Shown: positions 26,301-33,352 of the stretch, piece by piece
How the letters are laid out: every line of letters starts with the position of its first letter
Position numbering within the stretch: position 1 is the first letter of the stretch
Assembly: GCA_913057825.1 (NCBI GenBank)
Contig: CAJXOW010000032.1
Coordinates: 1 to 37,775, forward strand
Reading direction: 5' to 3'
Source: an uncultured Balneolaceae bacterium
Lineage (GTDB): Bacteria > Bacteroidota > Rhodothermia > Balneolales > Balneolaceae
DNA: 37,775 bases
The notes under the pieces: generated by a model
Database searches by the model: none
Told to the model about the DNA's origin: nothing
Seen by the model: the letters and a program-made list of their open reading frames with translations, nothing else
Position numbers and translations under genes: made by a program

Positions 26301-28050
26301 CCCCGTTTATAATCGATGGCGCCACATCCAGGCTCACGTGACCGTACAGCGTCGAAAGTGATTGTCCCGTCAGATCAATATTATAATTTAACTTCAGATT
26401 GGTGGAGGGCCACAGGGTATCAGCTGTAAAATGACGAAGGTTGAGGTTCCGTGCCGAACCGCTGAATTGAATTTTACGAGGTGTGCGGCTCAGATCGATC
26501 CATCCTTTCCCTTCGAAAAACTCATCTTCCGGATTATTAAGCGTAAACGAGGGTTCAATAAATCCCTCCAGGTAGTCAACCTGAAACCGAAGGTCCCGGA
26601 GCGGAATTTGTCGAATTCTACTGTCGGTTATCCGTCCTTCCAGGTTGCTTACGGCTTTATTCCACTGGATTCCAAGTCCGGCCCCGGATATCTCGGCATT
26701 CAAATTGGAACGCGGAAGTCTGCCAGCCACTCCCCATCCTTCCAGATTAAGAGAATCAACCTTTACATTTCCCTTATAATCGTATGGAACATTCAGGGAG
26801 GTTTTGAGCGAACCGGTTATTTTTCCGTAGTTGGATGCCAACCGAAACTGGGTCTGTACTGTATCCGAACTGCCCGCTATCGATCCATTGCCTTTGATAT
26901 GACGCCATTCGCCCTTTGCCCATGGATCATCAGCGCGTGCAAAGCTTTGAATGTCCCTCCGATAGATCGAAAGGGTGTCCAGCGACAGCTGATAAACGTA
27001 TTCGGGATCAAACAGGTTTCGAATGGTTCCACGTGCGGCAACAGTGGAGCCATTTTTAAACAATACCAACTCACGGAGTTCCAGGGTATCCTGATCTCCC
27101 CGGATACTTCCCTTCAAACCGATATTCTCTTCCACCACCGGTAATTTACTCGAAGATCTTATCGTCCCCCACTCCTTTAAATTCAGCAGGGCGGAATCGA
27201 CATTCATATTATAGCGGGCATTGCGAAACTGGGACAGGTATTTCCCTTTCCAGAGATCGAAGCCCTCGACTTTACCGGTTAGCTGTAGCAGTGATCGACG
27301 GGTTTTAACTTCAAAACCATTAAATTCCAGCAACGAATCTTCGCTGAAAATTTGTCCAGAGGAACTAATGCTTTGAAGTGACAGAGAAGGCAGGTGGGCA
27401 CTGAAATGCTCAATATCCAGAAAACGTTTTCGGTCATCAATTTCGACATAAAGTGATAAATCGATCGACTCGGCAACCAGGGGTTCGGGTAAATTCCACC
27501 CCTTCAATTTGTTGTTTTTCAATCGATCGACTCGCACTTGTCCGTTTCGAACATTGAGATAAGGCGCCATAACCTTGATATGCGAAAACACATTTTGTCC
27601 CGGCTGTTCAAAAGCCGCACTTCGCTCTTCAAAAGCGCTCTCTATTGTAAAACCGGCCGAATCGTTCGCAACCAGCCGAACCTCCGGGGACTTAATATTC
27701 AGTTGATCTATTATCAGGCTGCGTCTAAATAGCCCCGACCAATCGAGCTTTGCCGATAACGTGTCCACTTTAATGGGATAAGATTGCAGCGTATCAGGTG
27801 AGGAGCTAGCCGAAATGGTGACTCCGCTGAATTGAAAATGGAACGGGAGCAATCCTTCCAGCTTATCGATCTGAAGCTCTCCCCGGAACTTGCGATTAAA
27901 TTCGTCCTCGATTTGATCGGCAATATACTCCTGGGTTTGACTCAGTTGAAGCAGTCCAAAGGTACCCCCCGCAACCACCAAAATTATTCCCAGCAGTACC
28001 ATGACGGTACGCCAGAAATATATCCATGTTTTATAGACCCAGTGTATCAT
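23341..28050 (-). CDS. tamB: TamB/YtfN-like inner-membrane translocation/lipid-transport protein
   Basis: This is a very large (1569 aa) AsmA/TamB superfamily protein. An N-terminal membrane anchor (residues about 12-35, VMVLLGIILVVAGGTFGLLQ) is followed by a long periplasmic beta-taco region of repetitive short beta-strands. The C-terminal TamB domain (DUF490, roughly the last 350 residues) includes the family-like stretch YRISRSLSVKAFHRQDLTLTT, then a basic/acidic tail. TamB spans the periplasm and is implicated in outer-membrane protein assembly or phospholipid transport. No tamA is adjacent. A Glu/Asp/Gln-rich low-complexity stretch (NGQEQNGEQENGDDEDRTF) interrupts the C-terminal third. 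It lies 51 bp downstream of aroB. Confidence 0.92.
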   Translation of the reverse strand: MIHWVYKTWIYFWRTVMVLLGIILVVAGGTFGLLQLSQTQEYIADQIEDEFNRKFRGELQIDKLEGLLPFHFQFSGVTISASSSPDTLQSYPIKVDTLSAKLDWSGLFRRSLIIDQLNIKSPEVRLVANDSAGFTIESAFEERSAAFEQPGQNVFSHIKVMAPYLNVRNGQVRVDRLKNNKLKGWNLPEPLVAESIDLSLYVEIDDRKRFLDIEHFSAHLPSLSLQSISSSGQIFSEDSLLEFNGFEVKTRRSLLQLTGKVEGFDLWKGKYLSQFRNARYNMNVDSALLNLKEWGTIRSSSKLPVVEENIGLKGSIRGDQDTLELRELVLFKNGSTVAARGTIRNLFDPEYVYQLSLDTLSIYRRDIQSFARADDPWAKGEWRHIKGNGSIAGSSDTVQTQFRLASNYGKITGSLKTSLNVPYDYKGNVKVDSLNLEGWGVAGRLPRSNLNAEISGAGLGIQWNKAVSNLEGRITDSRIRQIPLRDLRFQVDYLEGFIEPSFTLNNPEDEFFEGKGWIDLSRTPRKIQFSGSARNLNLRHFTADTLWPSTNLKLNYNIDLTGQSLSTLYGHVSLDVAPSIINGDTVEAHTFYADLDEPNSENRLLRLTSSLMDFELSGDIAPGPILAMYKHWKPYLYQKLRYNMMLDSTNRVPDRSVSPASLQAIDLTADIALKQVELINHYFENVPSLKGGTRINAQIKAEAQKMLIRGDFRDRQLQIGALQLNQPSVQFTGNFNYDRSRDDLGSLNMEAAFEELTYNKTNLRDYQADLQLLNDSIRYEHRVNQPEGDVVFELTTSMNIADTAVVAQIDHFIVGNQQYAWTKAENNPRVTYTRSGKLHFDQFRFQSQQEQVHIEGILSSELNDAVYYHLQNIKLRRVSELLGGRLQFNGTLNGDFYTSSLTSQPAIEGKIQVKEFMLNDRLVGDVAFESKYSPKDKLFNTQINIQTDTSRYADYLKQNEGIGQDIKVEGYLQPPDLGDTRDHLFKFNVDFREIDMWIIREIVPNILDDVEGRATGKGWIAGNAESYDFHSEFDVYDVFVNTKFLNTNYQLNGPVEFDKNEGLIFHEVQLTDRQGGGGELTGRVDLNDFQPVKYFDLTLSMNRLQFLNKRMDEDVPFFGRMYGSGQLHLSGTNENPFLRTTQTVNVAEESSLSIPLLDETELNEDSRFIQFVDEFEDGNIKTNGQEQNGEQENGDDEDRTFTEIFRLDLQFEANQNMTVKLIFDPVTGDVLTAEGTGQLNIRLEDDEVSMFGTYNIDRGSYQFVSGDIFTRNFQLESGGRISWKGDPANAELDVTAVYNERPSVSSLMGSRSDQNREQRNIQNIPVDLVLHITGTLSAINNEFYFRLPNTMDISQNVAIANRISQLNRDDEQKLLQATSLLLTGEFIPVASDGTNAAQPYFGDNLSGSSLVLNPLLSNQVFSPLLSNQINSILNSDISSLDVDINLNAYNQVDLGIALRLYNNRLVLRREGQVTGPQSNLGNLGATYRISRSLSVKAFHRQDLTLTTVTNAQTQVEYLNGAGIEARVQFNSWQDLTRRFFNSIKRLFTGKSKAVREKNEEQDDLAEVEE

Positions 28051-28101
28051 GCAAAAAATTTCGCCTGCAATTTCTGATTATATCAAATGCAGCCTCTGTC
28101 A

Positions 28102-29193
28102 TTAAAATTGATCCAAAGCATACTGCCACGCTTGCTTCAGCAAGTCATGATCTTCACATACCGTAACGTAAGGGTGGCCCCAATCTTGCAATAAAACAAG
28201 CCGAATTGACTTTTTCCGGACTTTTTTGTCGTAATACATCCGATCAATCAATGCTTCAGTCTTTTCTTCAAGTCCCGATACATCCAGGCTGTACAGATTG
28301 TTGAACTGCCGTAATGCCTCCCCATCCAGGCTGGCTCCCAGCTCGTTGGAAGCGTAGAGTGCGGCGTGCATACCGACAAATACGGCCTCACCGTGCGAAA
28401 AACGTCCGTACTCGGTAAGGCTCTCCAGTGCGTGGGCAAACGTGTGACCAAAATTAAGATGTGCCCGTATCCCGGCTTCTTTTTCGTCCTTTTCCACTAT
28501 TCGGGCTTTTACCGACATGCTTTTATTGATCGTATCCCACCAGTCCAAAGGTTTTCGGAAAGAATGATCTCCGGTGAGATATACACATTCAGCAATGATG
28601 TCGCGGTCGGCTATCGCCCCGTATTTCAGTATTTCGCTCAAACCGTTGACCCATTCCCCGGGTTGCAGGGTTTCCAGAAACGATAAGTCCGCATACACCG
28701 CCTGCGGCTGATAAAAACTGCCGATCAAATTTTTGCCGGTCCGATGATTGATCCCCGTTTTACCCCCGATTGAACTATCGACCATCGCCAGCAGGGTCGT
28801 AGGGAGATGGATCAGGGGGATGCCTCTCAAAATCGTAGCCGCTGCGAAACCGGCGAGGTCGCCGGTGACTCCACCGCCGATAGCCACCAGGGGAGTTGTA
28901 CGCCGAACCCGTTCCTCCAACATGCGATCACAGATCTGCCGCCATTGCTTGTAACTTTTGCTTTCCTCACCGGCCGGCACGACATACCATGCAACTTGTT
29001 CATACGAGTTCAATAACTGTTGCTGGATCCGATTGCCATGAAGTTGGTAAACATTGTGATCGATGACTACCGCCAATCGATCCGCATCAAAATGTTCGGC
29101 AAGTTTTCCGGCAATTTCGCCAAGGATATCATCGCCCGTATAGATGGCATAATTCACCTGACTGCGAAGTGATAAATCAGCGGTCTGATACAT
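28102..29193 (-). CDS. aroB: 3-dehydroquinate synthase
   Basis: AroB converts DAHP to 3-dehydroquinate with NAD+ and a divalent metal, the second step of the shikimate pathway. The product is 363 aa from the ATG at 29191-29193; a TTG at 29202 would add three residues. Motifs seen are IGGGVTGDLAGFAAATILRG (NAD+ binding), LPTTLLAMVDSSIGGKTGIN, and NFGHTFAHALE, which supplies metal-ligand histidine. The start lies inside the aroK 3' end (17-bp overlap from the ATG), so aroK-aroB are translationally coupled, the common arrangement in bacteria. Confidence 0.96.
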   Translation of the reverse strand: MYQTADLSLRSQVNYAIYTGDDILGEIAGKLAEHFDADRLAVVIDHNVYQLHGNRIQQQLLNSYEQVAWYVVPAGEESKSYKQWRQICDRMLEERVRRTTPLVAIGGGVTGDLAGFAAATILRGIPLIHLPTTLLAMVDSSIGGKTGINHRTGKNLIGSFYQPQAVYADLSFLETLQPGEWVNGLSEILKYGAIADRDIIAECVYLTGDHSFRKPLDWWDTINKSMSVKARIVEKDEKEAGIRAHLNFGHTFAHALESLTEYGRFSHGEAVFVGMHAALYASNELGASLDGEALRQFNNLYSLDVSGLEEKTEALIDRMYYDKKVRKKSIRLVLLQDWGHPYVTVCEDHDLLKQAWQYALDQF

Positions 29194-29746
29194 GTTCTTC
29201 AATTTTTTGGATTAGTTGCTCAGCGGCTTGATTGCTCGTTTCAAACTGATCGGTTTTGACCGTTAAATGGGCCTGCTGATACCATTGTTGTCGGTAACGA
29301 TACCGTTCGCCCAACTCTTCCTCCAACTCCTTAATCGACTTCAAGCGACCATGCTCATCCAACAGGAGGGGGCGCTCACGATCATCATAAATACGTTGAA
29401 TCAAATTGGTCAGCGAAGCCGAAAGATAAATCAGCAACCCCCTTTGCTTAATCAAATCCACCACTTCCTGGTCGTGTAAAGCTCCGCCGCCCAGGGCAAT
29501 AACCCCATGCATTTGTTCACAGGCCCGTCGAACCATTCGGCGCTCCAGGGAACGGAATCGCTCTTCACCTTCCTGTTCAAATATCTCCGTAATCGTTTTT
29601 CCGGCCTCTTCAACAATATGGGTATCCAGATCGATAAACGGGGTATCGGCATACTCGGCCAACTGCATACCGATGGTAGATTTTCCGGATCCCATGAAAC
29701 CACATAAAAAAATACGTCCGGGCCATTTATTTTTTGCATCTGACAT
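29177..29746 (-). CDS. aroK: Shikimate kinase
   Basis: AroK phosphorylates shikimate with ATP. The 189-aa protein has the P-loop GFMGSGKST (residues about 16-24), the shikimate-binding FIDLDTHIVE, ALGGGALHD, and the lid/RPLL motif DRERPLLL. Length is close to normal (about 175). It starts 7 bp after the RqcH-like gene stop and overlaps aroB, so the three are probably one transcript. Confidence 0.95.
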   Translation of the reverse strand: MSDAKNKWPGRIFLCGFMGSGKSTIGMQLAEYADTPFIDLDTHIVEEAGKTITEIFEQEGEERFRSLERRMVRRACEQMHGVIALGGGALHDQEVVDLIKQRGLLIYLSASLTNLIQRIYDDRERPLLLDEHGRLKSIKELEEELGERYRYRQQWYQQAHLTVKTDQFETSNQAAEQLIQKIEEHVSDR

Positions 29747-29753
29747 GCGAATA

Positions 29754-31361
29754 CTATCCTATATTTTGCGTTTCGTCCGGTTTATGAGGAGGAACCATGA
29801 CCACCTCTTCAAACTTGACCGTAACCTGTCCGGCCGGTGCCCCCTTCGATTTACCGATATATTTTCGTTTGGTGTACATGACCGGCGCAGTTTCCGCCCC
29901 GCGATTTTTGGAGTAAAAAGCCGCAAAACTGGCCGCCTGCAATATAACCTCCTGCGGCGGATAATCCTTACGATTTCCCATTCGTATTACGGCATGAGAA
30001 CCGGGAACTCCCCGGGCGTGCAGCCAGACATCTTCTTTATGGGCACGAGTCAGCAGTTCATCATTACTTTTAGCGCTTTTACCGATCCACACCTCATATT
30101 TACCGACCTTGAACTTGCGAAATGGACTCCGGTACTGTTCATCCGGATCGTCTCCCACCCCAAGCTTTTCGAGATGGTCGCCATTCTTTTTCATCCATTT
30201 ATCAAAGTTCGGCAGATGTTTAACTTGTTTCAGCTCCTCCAGCAATGAGCGACACAGCTCCAACTTTTTATCTACGTTCTTGAGCCGTTGCCGGGCCGCT
30301 TTATACGACTTGCGGGCATCCTTTGCCTTCTCATAGTAGCGCTGGGCATTATCGGCGAGCGATTTATTTTCCTTCAAGGGGATGGTAATCGACTCGTCTT
30401 CCCGATAGGGATCCGGGAGTTCAATTTCCCGGGTGCCCCCACTGACACTTTCATGGGCATGAGCCATCAATACATGGGCCATTTTTTCATATTCGTCAGC
30501 TTGCTCCAGGCGCTTATCGGCCTGCTGTAGTTGCTCGCGGTGGTCCGAGAGCTTACGTTCGATTCGATCGAGCTCCTCAAGCATCCCTTCTTTTTTCTGA
30601 CTGAGTCGGCGTTTGTGCACCGTATTTTTATAGGCATACAAAATGGCCTCATTCACCGAATCAAACGCCTTTTCGGTAGGTATTGGCAACACGTCTTCCG
30701 ACCAGAGGCATACCTCGCCCGTCTCCAATACTCGCGGACGAGTATTTTCGAGGAGTTGATCGGTAATATAGCCGACAAACTCCTTCACTTCTTCCGGCGA
30801 CATCTTTGCCACCTCGTGTTCACGCAGCAAGGCCGGCACCAGGTTGCGGGGCAACAGCGGATTCAACCGCAGGACCTGGTTTTTCGGTTTGGCTTCAGGA
30901 TTCGGCCATTCCTCCATTTCAGGCTGAAAAGGCTCCGGGGGGTCATCCCCCTGGTGGTCCGTCGGATTTTTAAAGGCATCTTTGATTTTTCCACTGTTTT
31001 TATCCACCAGGAACACATTGGGACGAGAACTAAATAGTTTGAACAACAGCCAGTCGCCCGACTCAAAATAAAGGTACACCAGCCGATCCATATCGGCCAA
31101 CCGGACTTCATCAATCGTTTCGCCCTTTACCGATTCAAAAAAATCGACCACGTTACGTTTTTTGGGCGGGCGATAGGAATCCAGGAACAGGGCTGTTTCA
31201 TCCGCTCTGGCACTGAATACCAGCCGGTTACCGTAGTCCTGATCGCTTAAAAAAATTTCCAAAACATCCTTATGCGGAGTAATGGCCCGCTCCAGGTTAT
31301 AACCGATAATAGTTTCTTTTAATTCGCAAGTTAAATATATTAGATCGTAGTAATTGTTCAT
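29754..31361 (-). CDS. NFACT family ribosome quality-control protein (RqcH/Rqc2-like)
   Basis: NFACT proteins bind obstructed 50S-peptidyl-tRNA complexes and, in Bacillus RqcH, add C-terminal alanine tails. The 535-aa protein has an N-terminal NFACT-N domain (DMDRLVYLYFESGDWLLFKL contains the conserved DR pair), a helix-hairpin and coiled-coil middle (about 270-400, rich in K/E/R), and the C-terminal NFACT-R (DUF814) domain with WIGKSAKSNDELL, DVWLHARGVPGSHAVIR and KRKYIGKSKGAPAGQV. It is divergent from the 217-aa gene across a 52-bp gap and followed by aroK with 7 bp spacing. Without a search I cannot say whether tailing activity is kept. Confidence 0.9.
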   Translation of the reverse strand: MNNYYDLIYLTCELKETIIGYNLERAITPHKDVLEIFLSDQDYGNRLVFSARADETALFLDSYRPPKKRNVVDFFESVKGETIDEVRLADMDRLVYLYFESGDWLLFKLFSSRPNVFLVDKNSGKIKDAFKNPTDHQGDDPPEPFQPEMEEWPNPEAKPKNQVLRLNPLLPRNLVPALLREHEVAKMSPEEVKEFVGYITDQLLENTRPRVLETGEVCLWSEDVLPIPTEKAFDSVNEAILYAYKNTVHKRRLSQKKEGMLEELDRIERKLSDHREQLQQADKRLEQADEYEKMAHVLMAHAHESVSGGTREIELPDPYREDESITIPLKENKSLADNAQRYYEKAKDARKSYKAARQRLKNVDKKLELCRSLLEELKQVKHLPNFDKWMKKNGDHLEKLGVGDDPDEQYRSPFRKFKVGKYEVWIGKSAKSNDELLTRAHKEDVWLHARGVPGSHAVIRMGNRKDYPPQEVILQAASFAAFYSKNRGAETAPVMYTKRKYIGKSKGAPAGQVTVKFEEVVMVPPHKPDETQNIG

Positions 31362-31413
31362 GCTATTTACGTTGCCTGTACAAGATCAATGACTAAAACT
31401 AATTAACAGGAAC

Positions 31414-32067
31414 ATGGAATACCCGCTTTTCAATTCGATCGTTCACTGCATCGAAAAAGAGCTAGAAAACCGAGATATAGATGTCACATCGTTCCGGACG
31501 TGGGATGAAACCAAAATTAACGCCTCCGGACTGGAAATCGTAATCCAATTGGAAAATACTTCCCGGTATATAGATTCGCTAATGATCAACTTTGACTGGG
31601 ATCGATTTCGTGAGTACTCGCTAGCTCGCAAATTGAATGGCATGGACCAACATCCGCTGTTGAACCTGGAGAGTGACAAGAAAATAAGCAGTATCCCTCC
31701 CATTCTCGACGTTGAAGTAGGATGGGTTTTTGATCCGCAGAAAACCCAGGAGAAAGCACCCAAAAAAGTAGGTAATCATCGTATAGAATCGGCCGGAAAG
31801 TGGATGGATCAAATCAACAAGGAAATTAATGAACTTTTACTGGCCGACGATATCATCACACGGTGGCATCTTGAAGTAGAAGGCGATGAGCACGGTAAGT
31901 ATTTGTCCGCCATCCACCTACTCTCCTATTTTCAATTCTCCCTTTCGGAAGGATCGACCCTGGAGGATATTCATTCGTACATCAATCGGAAAATCCAGCT
32001 CCTGTTGTACAAGACCAACAAGGTGATTAAAATCGCCGATGAGACGATCGACAAGCTTGCAGCCTAG
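31414..32067 (+). CDS. Hypothetical 217-aa protein
   Basis: I do not recognise this family. It is a soluble-looking protein with no signal peptide or membrane helix. Its N-terminal half (residues about 1-85) is an alpha/beta segment (SLMINFDWDRFREYSLARKL), followed by VDVEVGWVFDPQ-like strands. The C-terminal half is helical and acidic (HLEVEGDEHGKYLSAIHLLSYFQFSL ... IQLLLYKTNKVIKIADETIDKL). An AACAGGAAC sequence sits before the ATG. It is divergent from the NFACT gene and is followed, 9 bp after the stop, by copy 4 of the structured repeat. The long ORF, ribosome-binding context and codon use like its neighbours support a real gene. Confidence 0.75.
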   Translation: MEYPLFNSIVHCIEKELENRDIDVTSFRTWDETKINASGLEIVIQLENTSRYIDSLMINFDWDRFREYSLARKLNGMDQHPLLNLESDKKISSIPPILDVEVGWVFDPQKTQEKAPKKVGNHRIESAGKWMDQINKEINELLLADDIITRWHLEVEGDEHGKYLSAIHLLSYFQFSLSEGSTLEDIHSYINRKIQLLLYKTNKVIKIADETIDKLAA

Positions 32068-32076
32068 CAGTAATGT

Positions 32077-32250
32077 CGGGGGAGATTGAAGAACCGGGCG
32101 GTGGTTGCTCGTTCGAAAGTTTTTCTTATGCTGACATCGATTAGATGTCCATAGATATATTCCCAAGCTGGGATTTAGTATCTAGTTCTTCTCGTGATTC
32201 CGAAAAACTTAATACTTCGAAATCGCCGCCCGGTTCTTCAATCTCCCCCG
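32077..32250 (+). repeat. Structured intergenic repeat, copy 4 (divergent member)
   Basis: This 174-bp element has 30-nt arms (32077-32106 and 32221-32250) that pair along their full length with only two G-T wobbles. It keeps the family architecture: arm core GAACCGGGCGGTGG/CGCCGCCCGGTTC, internal loop TTGCTCGTTCGAAA facing TTAATACTTCG, and P2 GTTTTTC/GAAAAAC. The apical region is unrelated in sequence but forms its own hairpins: GACATC/GATGTC (32133-32149), and TAGATA/TATCTA (32152-32184) enclosing TCCCA/TGGGA. It follows the 217-aa gene directly. Confidence 0.82.
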
Positions 32251-32330
32251 TTCGTTAATTATCAAGGGGCTCAGGAGTTGTTGTTCCGGCGATTAGTATA
32301 TTCATTCATTGCATGATGCTTTAAACAAAA

Positions 32331-32365
32331 AAGCCTTTTCGCCGTTAAAGTAAGCGAAAAGGCTT
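32331..32365 (-). terminator. Intrinsic terminator of the bS22-like gene
   Basis: A perfect 12-bp stem, AAGCCTTTTCGC/GCGAAAAGGCTT, with an 11-nt loop is followed on the minus strand by TTTTTTG. It lies 45 bp after the stop of the 29-aa basic protein and is the clearest simple rho-independent terminator in the window. Confidence 0.88.
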
Positions 32366-32409
32366 GATAATCTTCATCAATAATTCAGTTCCACTCCGAT
32401 AGAAACGCT

Positions 32410-32499
32410 CTATTTCTTCTTGTGGCGATTCTTGCGCAAACGCTTCTTCCGCTTGTGCTGGGATATCTTTTTTCTTTTTCGTTTTTTTCCGCTGGGCAT
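32410..32499 (-). CDS. 29-aa AURKAIP1/COX24-domain ribosomal protein (bS22/mS38-like)
   Basis: This is a tiny, extremely basic protein: 17 of 29 residues are Lys or Arg. The C-terminal half HKRKKRLRKNRHKKK matches the AURKAIP1/COX24 domain, whose members are mS38 of mitochondria and bS22 of actinobacterial small ribosomal subunits; short versions are widespread in Bacteroidota. The start MPSGKKRKRKK is typical of those. The ATG at 32497-32499 is preceded by GAAAGGTG, a good ribosome-binding site. A longer ORF in another frame overlaps it but is a shadow. It is monocistronic with its own strong terminator, consistent with a highly expressed ribosomal protein. Confidence 0.85.
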   Translation of the reverse strand: MPSGKKRKRKKISQHKRKKRLRKNRHKKK

Positions 32500-32791
32500 G
32501 GTTGCACCTTTCGCTTAAAGTGTTCAATAATGTTTTAAAGTGGCAAGGAGTCAGGCAGACTTCCCGTCCCTTCCCTATTCAGATTCATAAAGTAACGCTC
32601 GAAGAATAGAGTTTAATGTATCAATATACGAAAAACTCACCCTATTTCCTCGTGGGAGACTTTTATAGCAGTTAAAAATTTTTCACCAATACCTCTCCCC
32701 CTGTTAAGCTGGTTTTTAACCTGTGACCTTGAATTCGGACACCACGGTTGGGAGAAGAAAGATTTTTGTTTATTCAGCGAAGTAAACCGGC

Positions 32792-33091
32792 CTAATTTCC
32801 TTTTTTCTCCTGGATCGCATCATTCACTTCATGCATAAAATCCTTGGAAATTTTCAGCTTCGGGACGAATCGTTCCGGCACCGTTACTTCTTCATTGGTA
32901 CGCGGATTACGAGCCACCCTTTCCGCTCGCTTGACCACTTTAAAGCTGCCGAAACCCCGCAACTCTATCTTTTCGCCTCGTTTCATGGCCTCCCTCACCG
33001 TTTCCATAAATCCATTGACCACCGCTTCCGTTTCCACTTTTGTCAGTCCGGTGGAAGAAGCAATCGTATCAACGATATCAGCCTTTGTCAT
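32792..33091 (-). CDS. HU family DNA-binding protein
   Basis: This is a histone-like nucleoid protein of the HU/IHF family. The 99-aa length and the sequence MTKADIVDTIASSTGLTKVET, ELRGFGSFKVVKRAERVARNPRTNEEV (beta-arm with the conserved RNPRT tip) and KLKISKDF show the complete fold. The ATG is the only sensible start. It is divergent from the symporter gene across 261 bp. Whether it works as HU homodimer or an IHF-like partner cannot be told here. Confidence 0.96.
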   Translation of the reverse strand: MTKADIVDTIASSTGLTKVETEAVVNGFMETVREAMKRGEKIELRGFGSFKVVKRAERVARNPRTNEEVTVPERFVPKLKISKDFMHEVNDAIQEKKGN

Positions 33092-33240
33092 AATTGTGCT
33101 CGCTGTTTGTTTTAACTATATTATTTGCGAAACATGAGTTAACGCCCTTCTCACATAACAATTTATATAATGTTTTGATATCTTCCATACAGCATTTTCA
33201 GCTGTTTAATCTTGTTATGTGACTATCTGCAAGGGGATCG

Positions 33241-33266
33241 ATAACGCACCGATTGAGGAGCGTTAT
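33241..33266. promoter_or_regulatory. Inverted repeat in the HU/symporter divergent region
   Basis: ATAACGC and GCGTTAT are separated by 12 nt that add a possible CC/GG pair. It sits about 86 bp before the symporter start and 150 bp from HU, so it could be an operator or a leader hairpin. No known riboswitch consensus was recognised around it. Confidence 0.35.
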
Positions 33267-33352
33267 TAGCAATATTGATCCAAAACTGTTTTTTTGGGCA
33301 ACGTATATCCGACAATAAATAGAATTTTAATTAAAATTTATTTCCACACGGC

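Noticed and set aside
32345..32527. A 60-codon minus-strand ORF (MNTLSERCNHAQRKK...)
   Set aside because: It overlaps the 29-aa bS22-like gene in another frame and runs into its terminator; the shorter gene has the RBS and the domain match.
33092..33352. A glycine riboswitch ahead of the symporter
   Set aside because: Only a short inverted repeat is visible; the conserved glycine-aptamer core sequences and tandem layout were not found.
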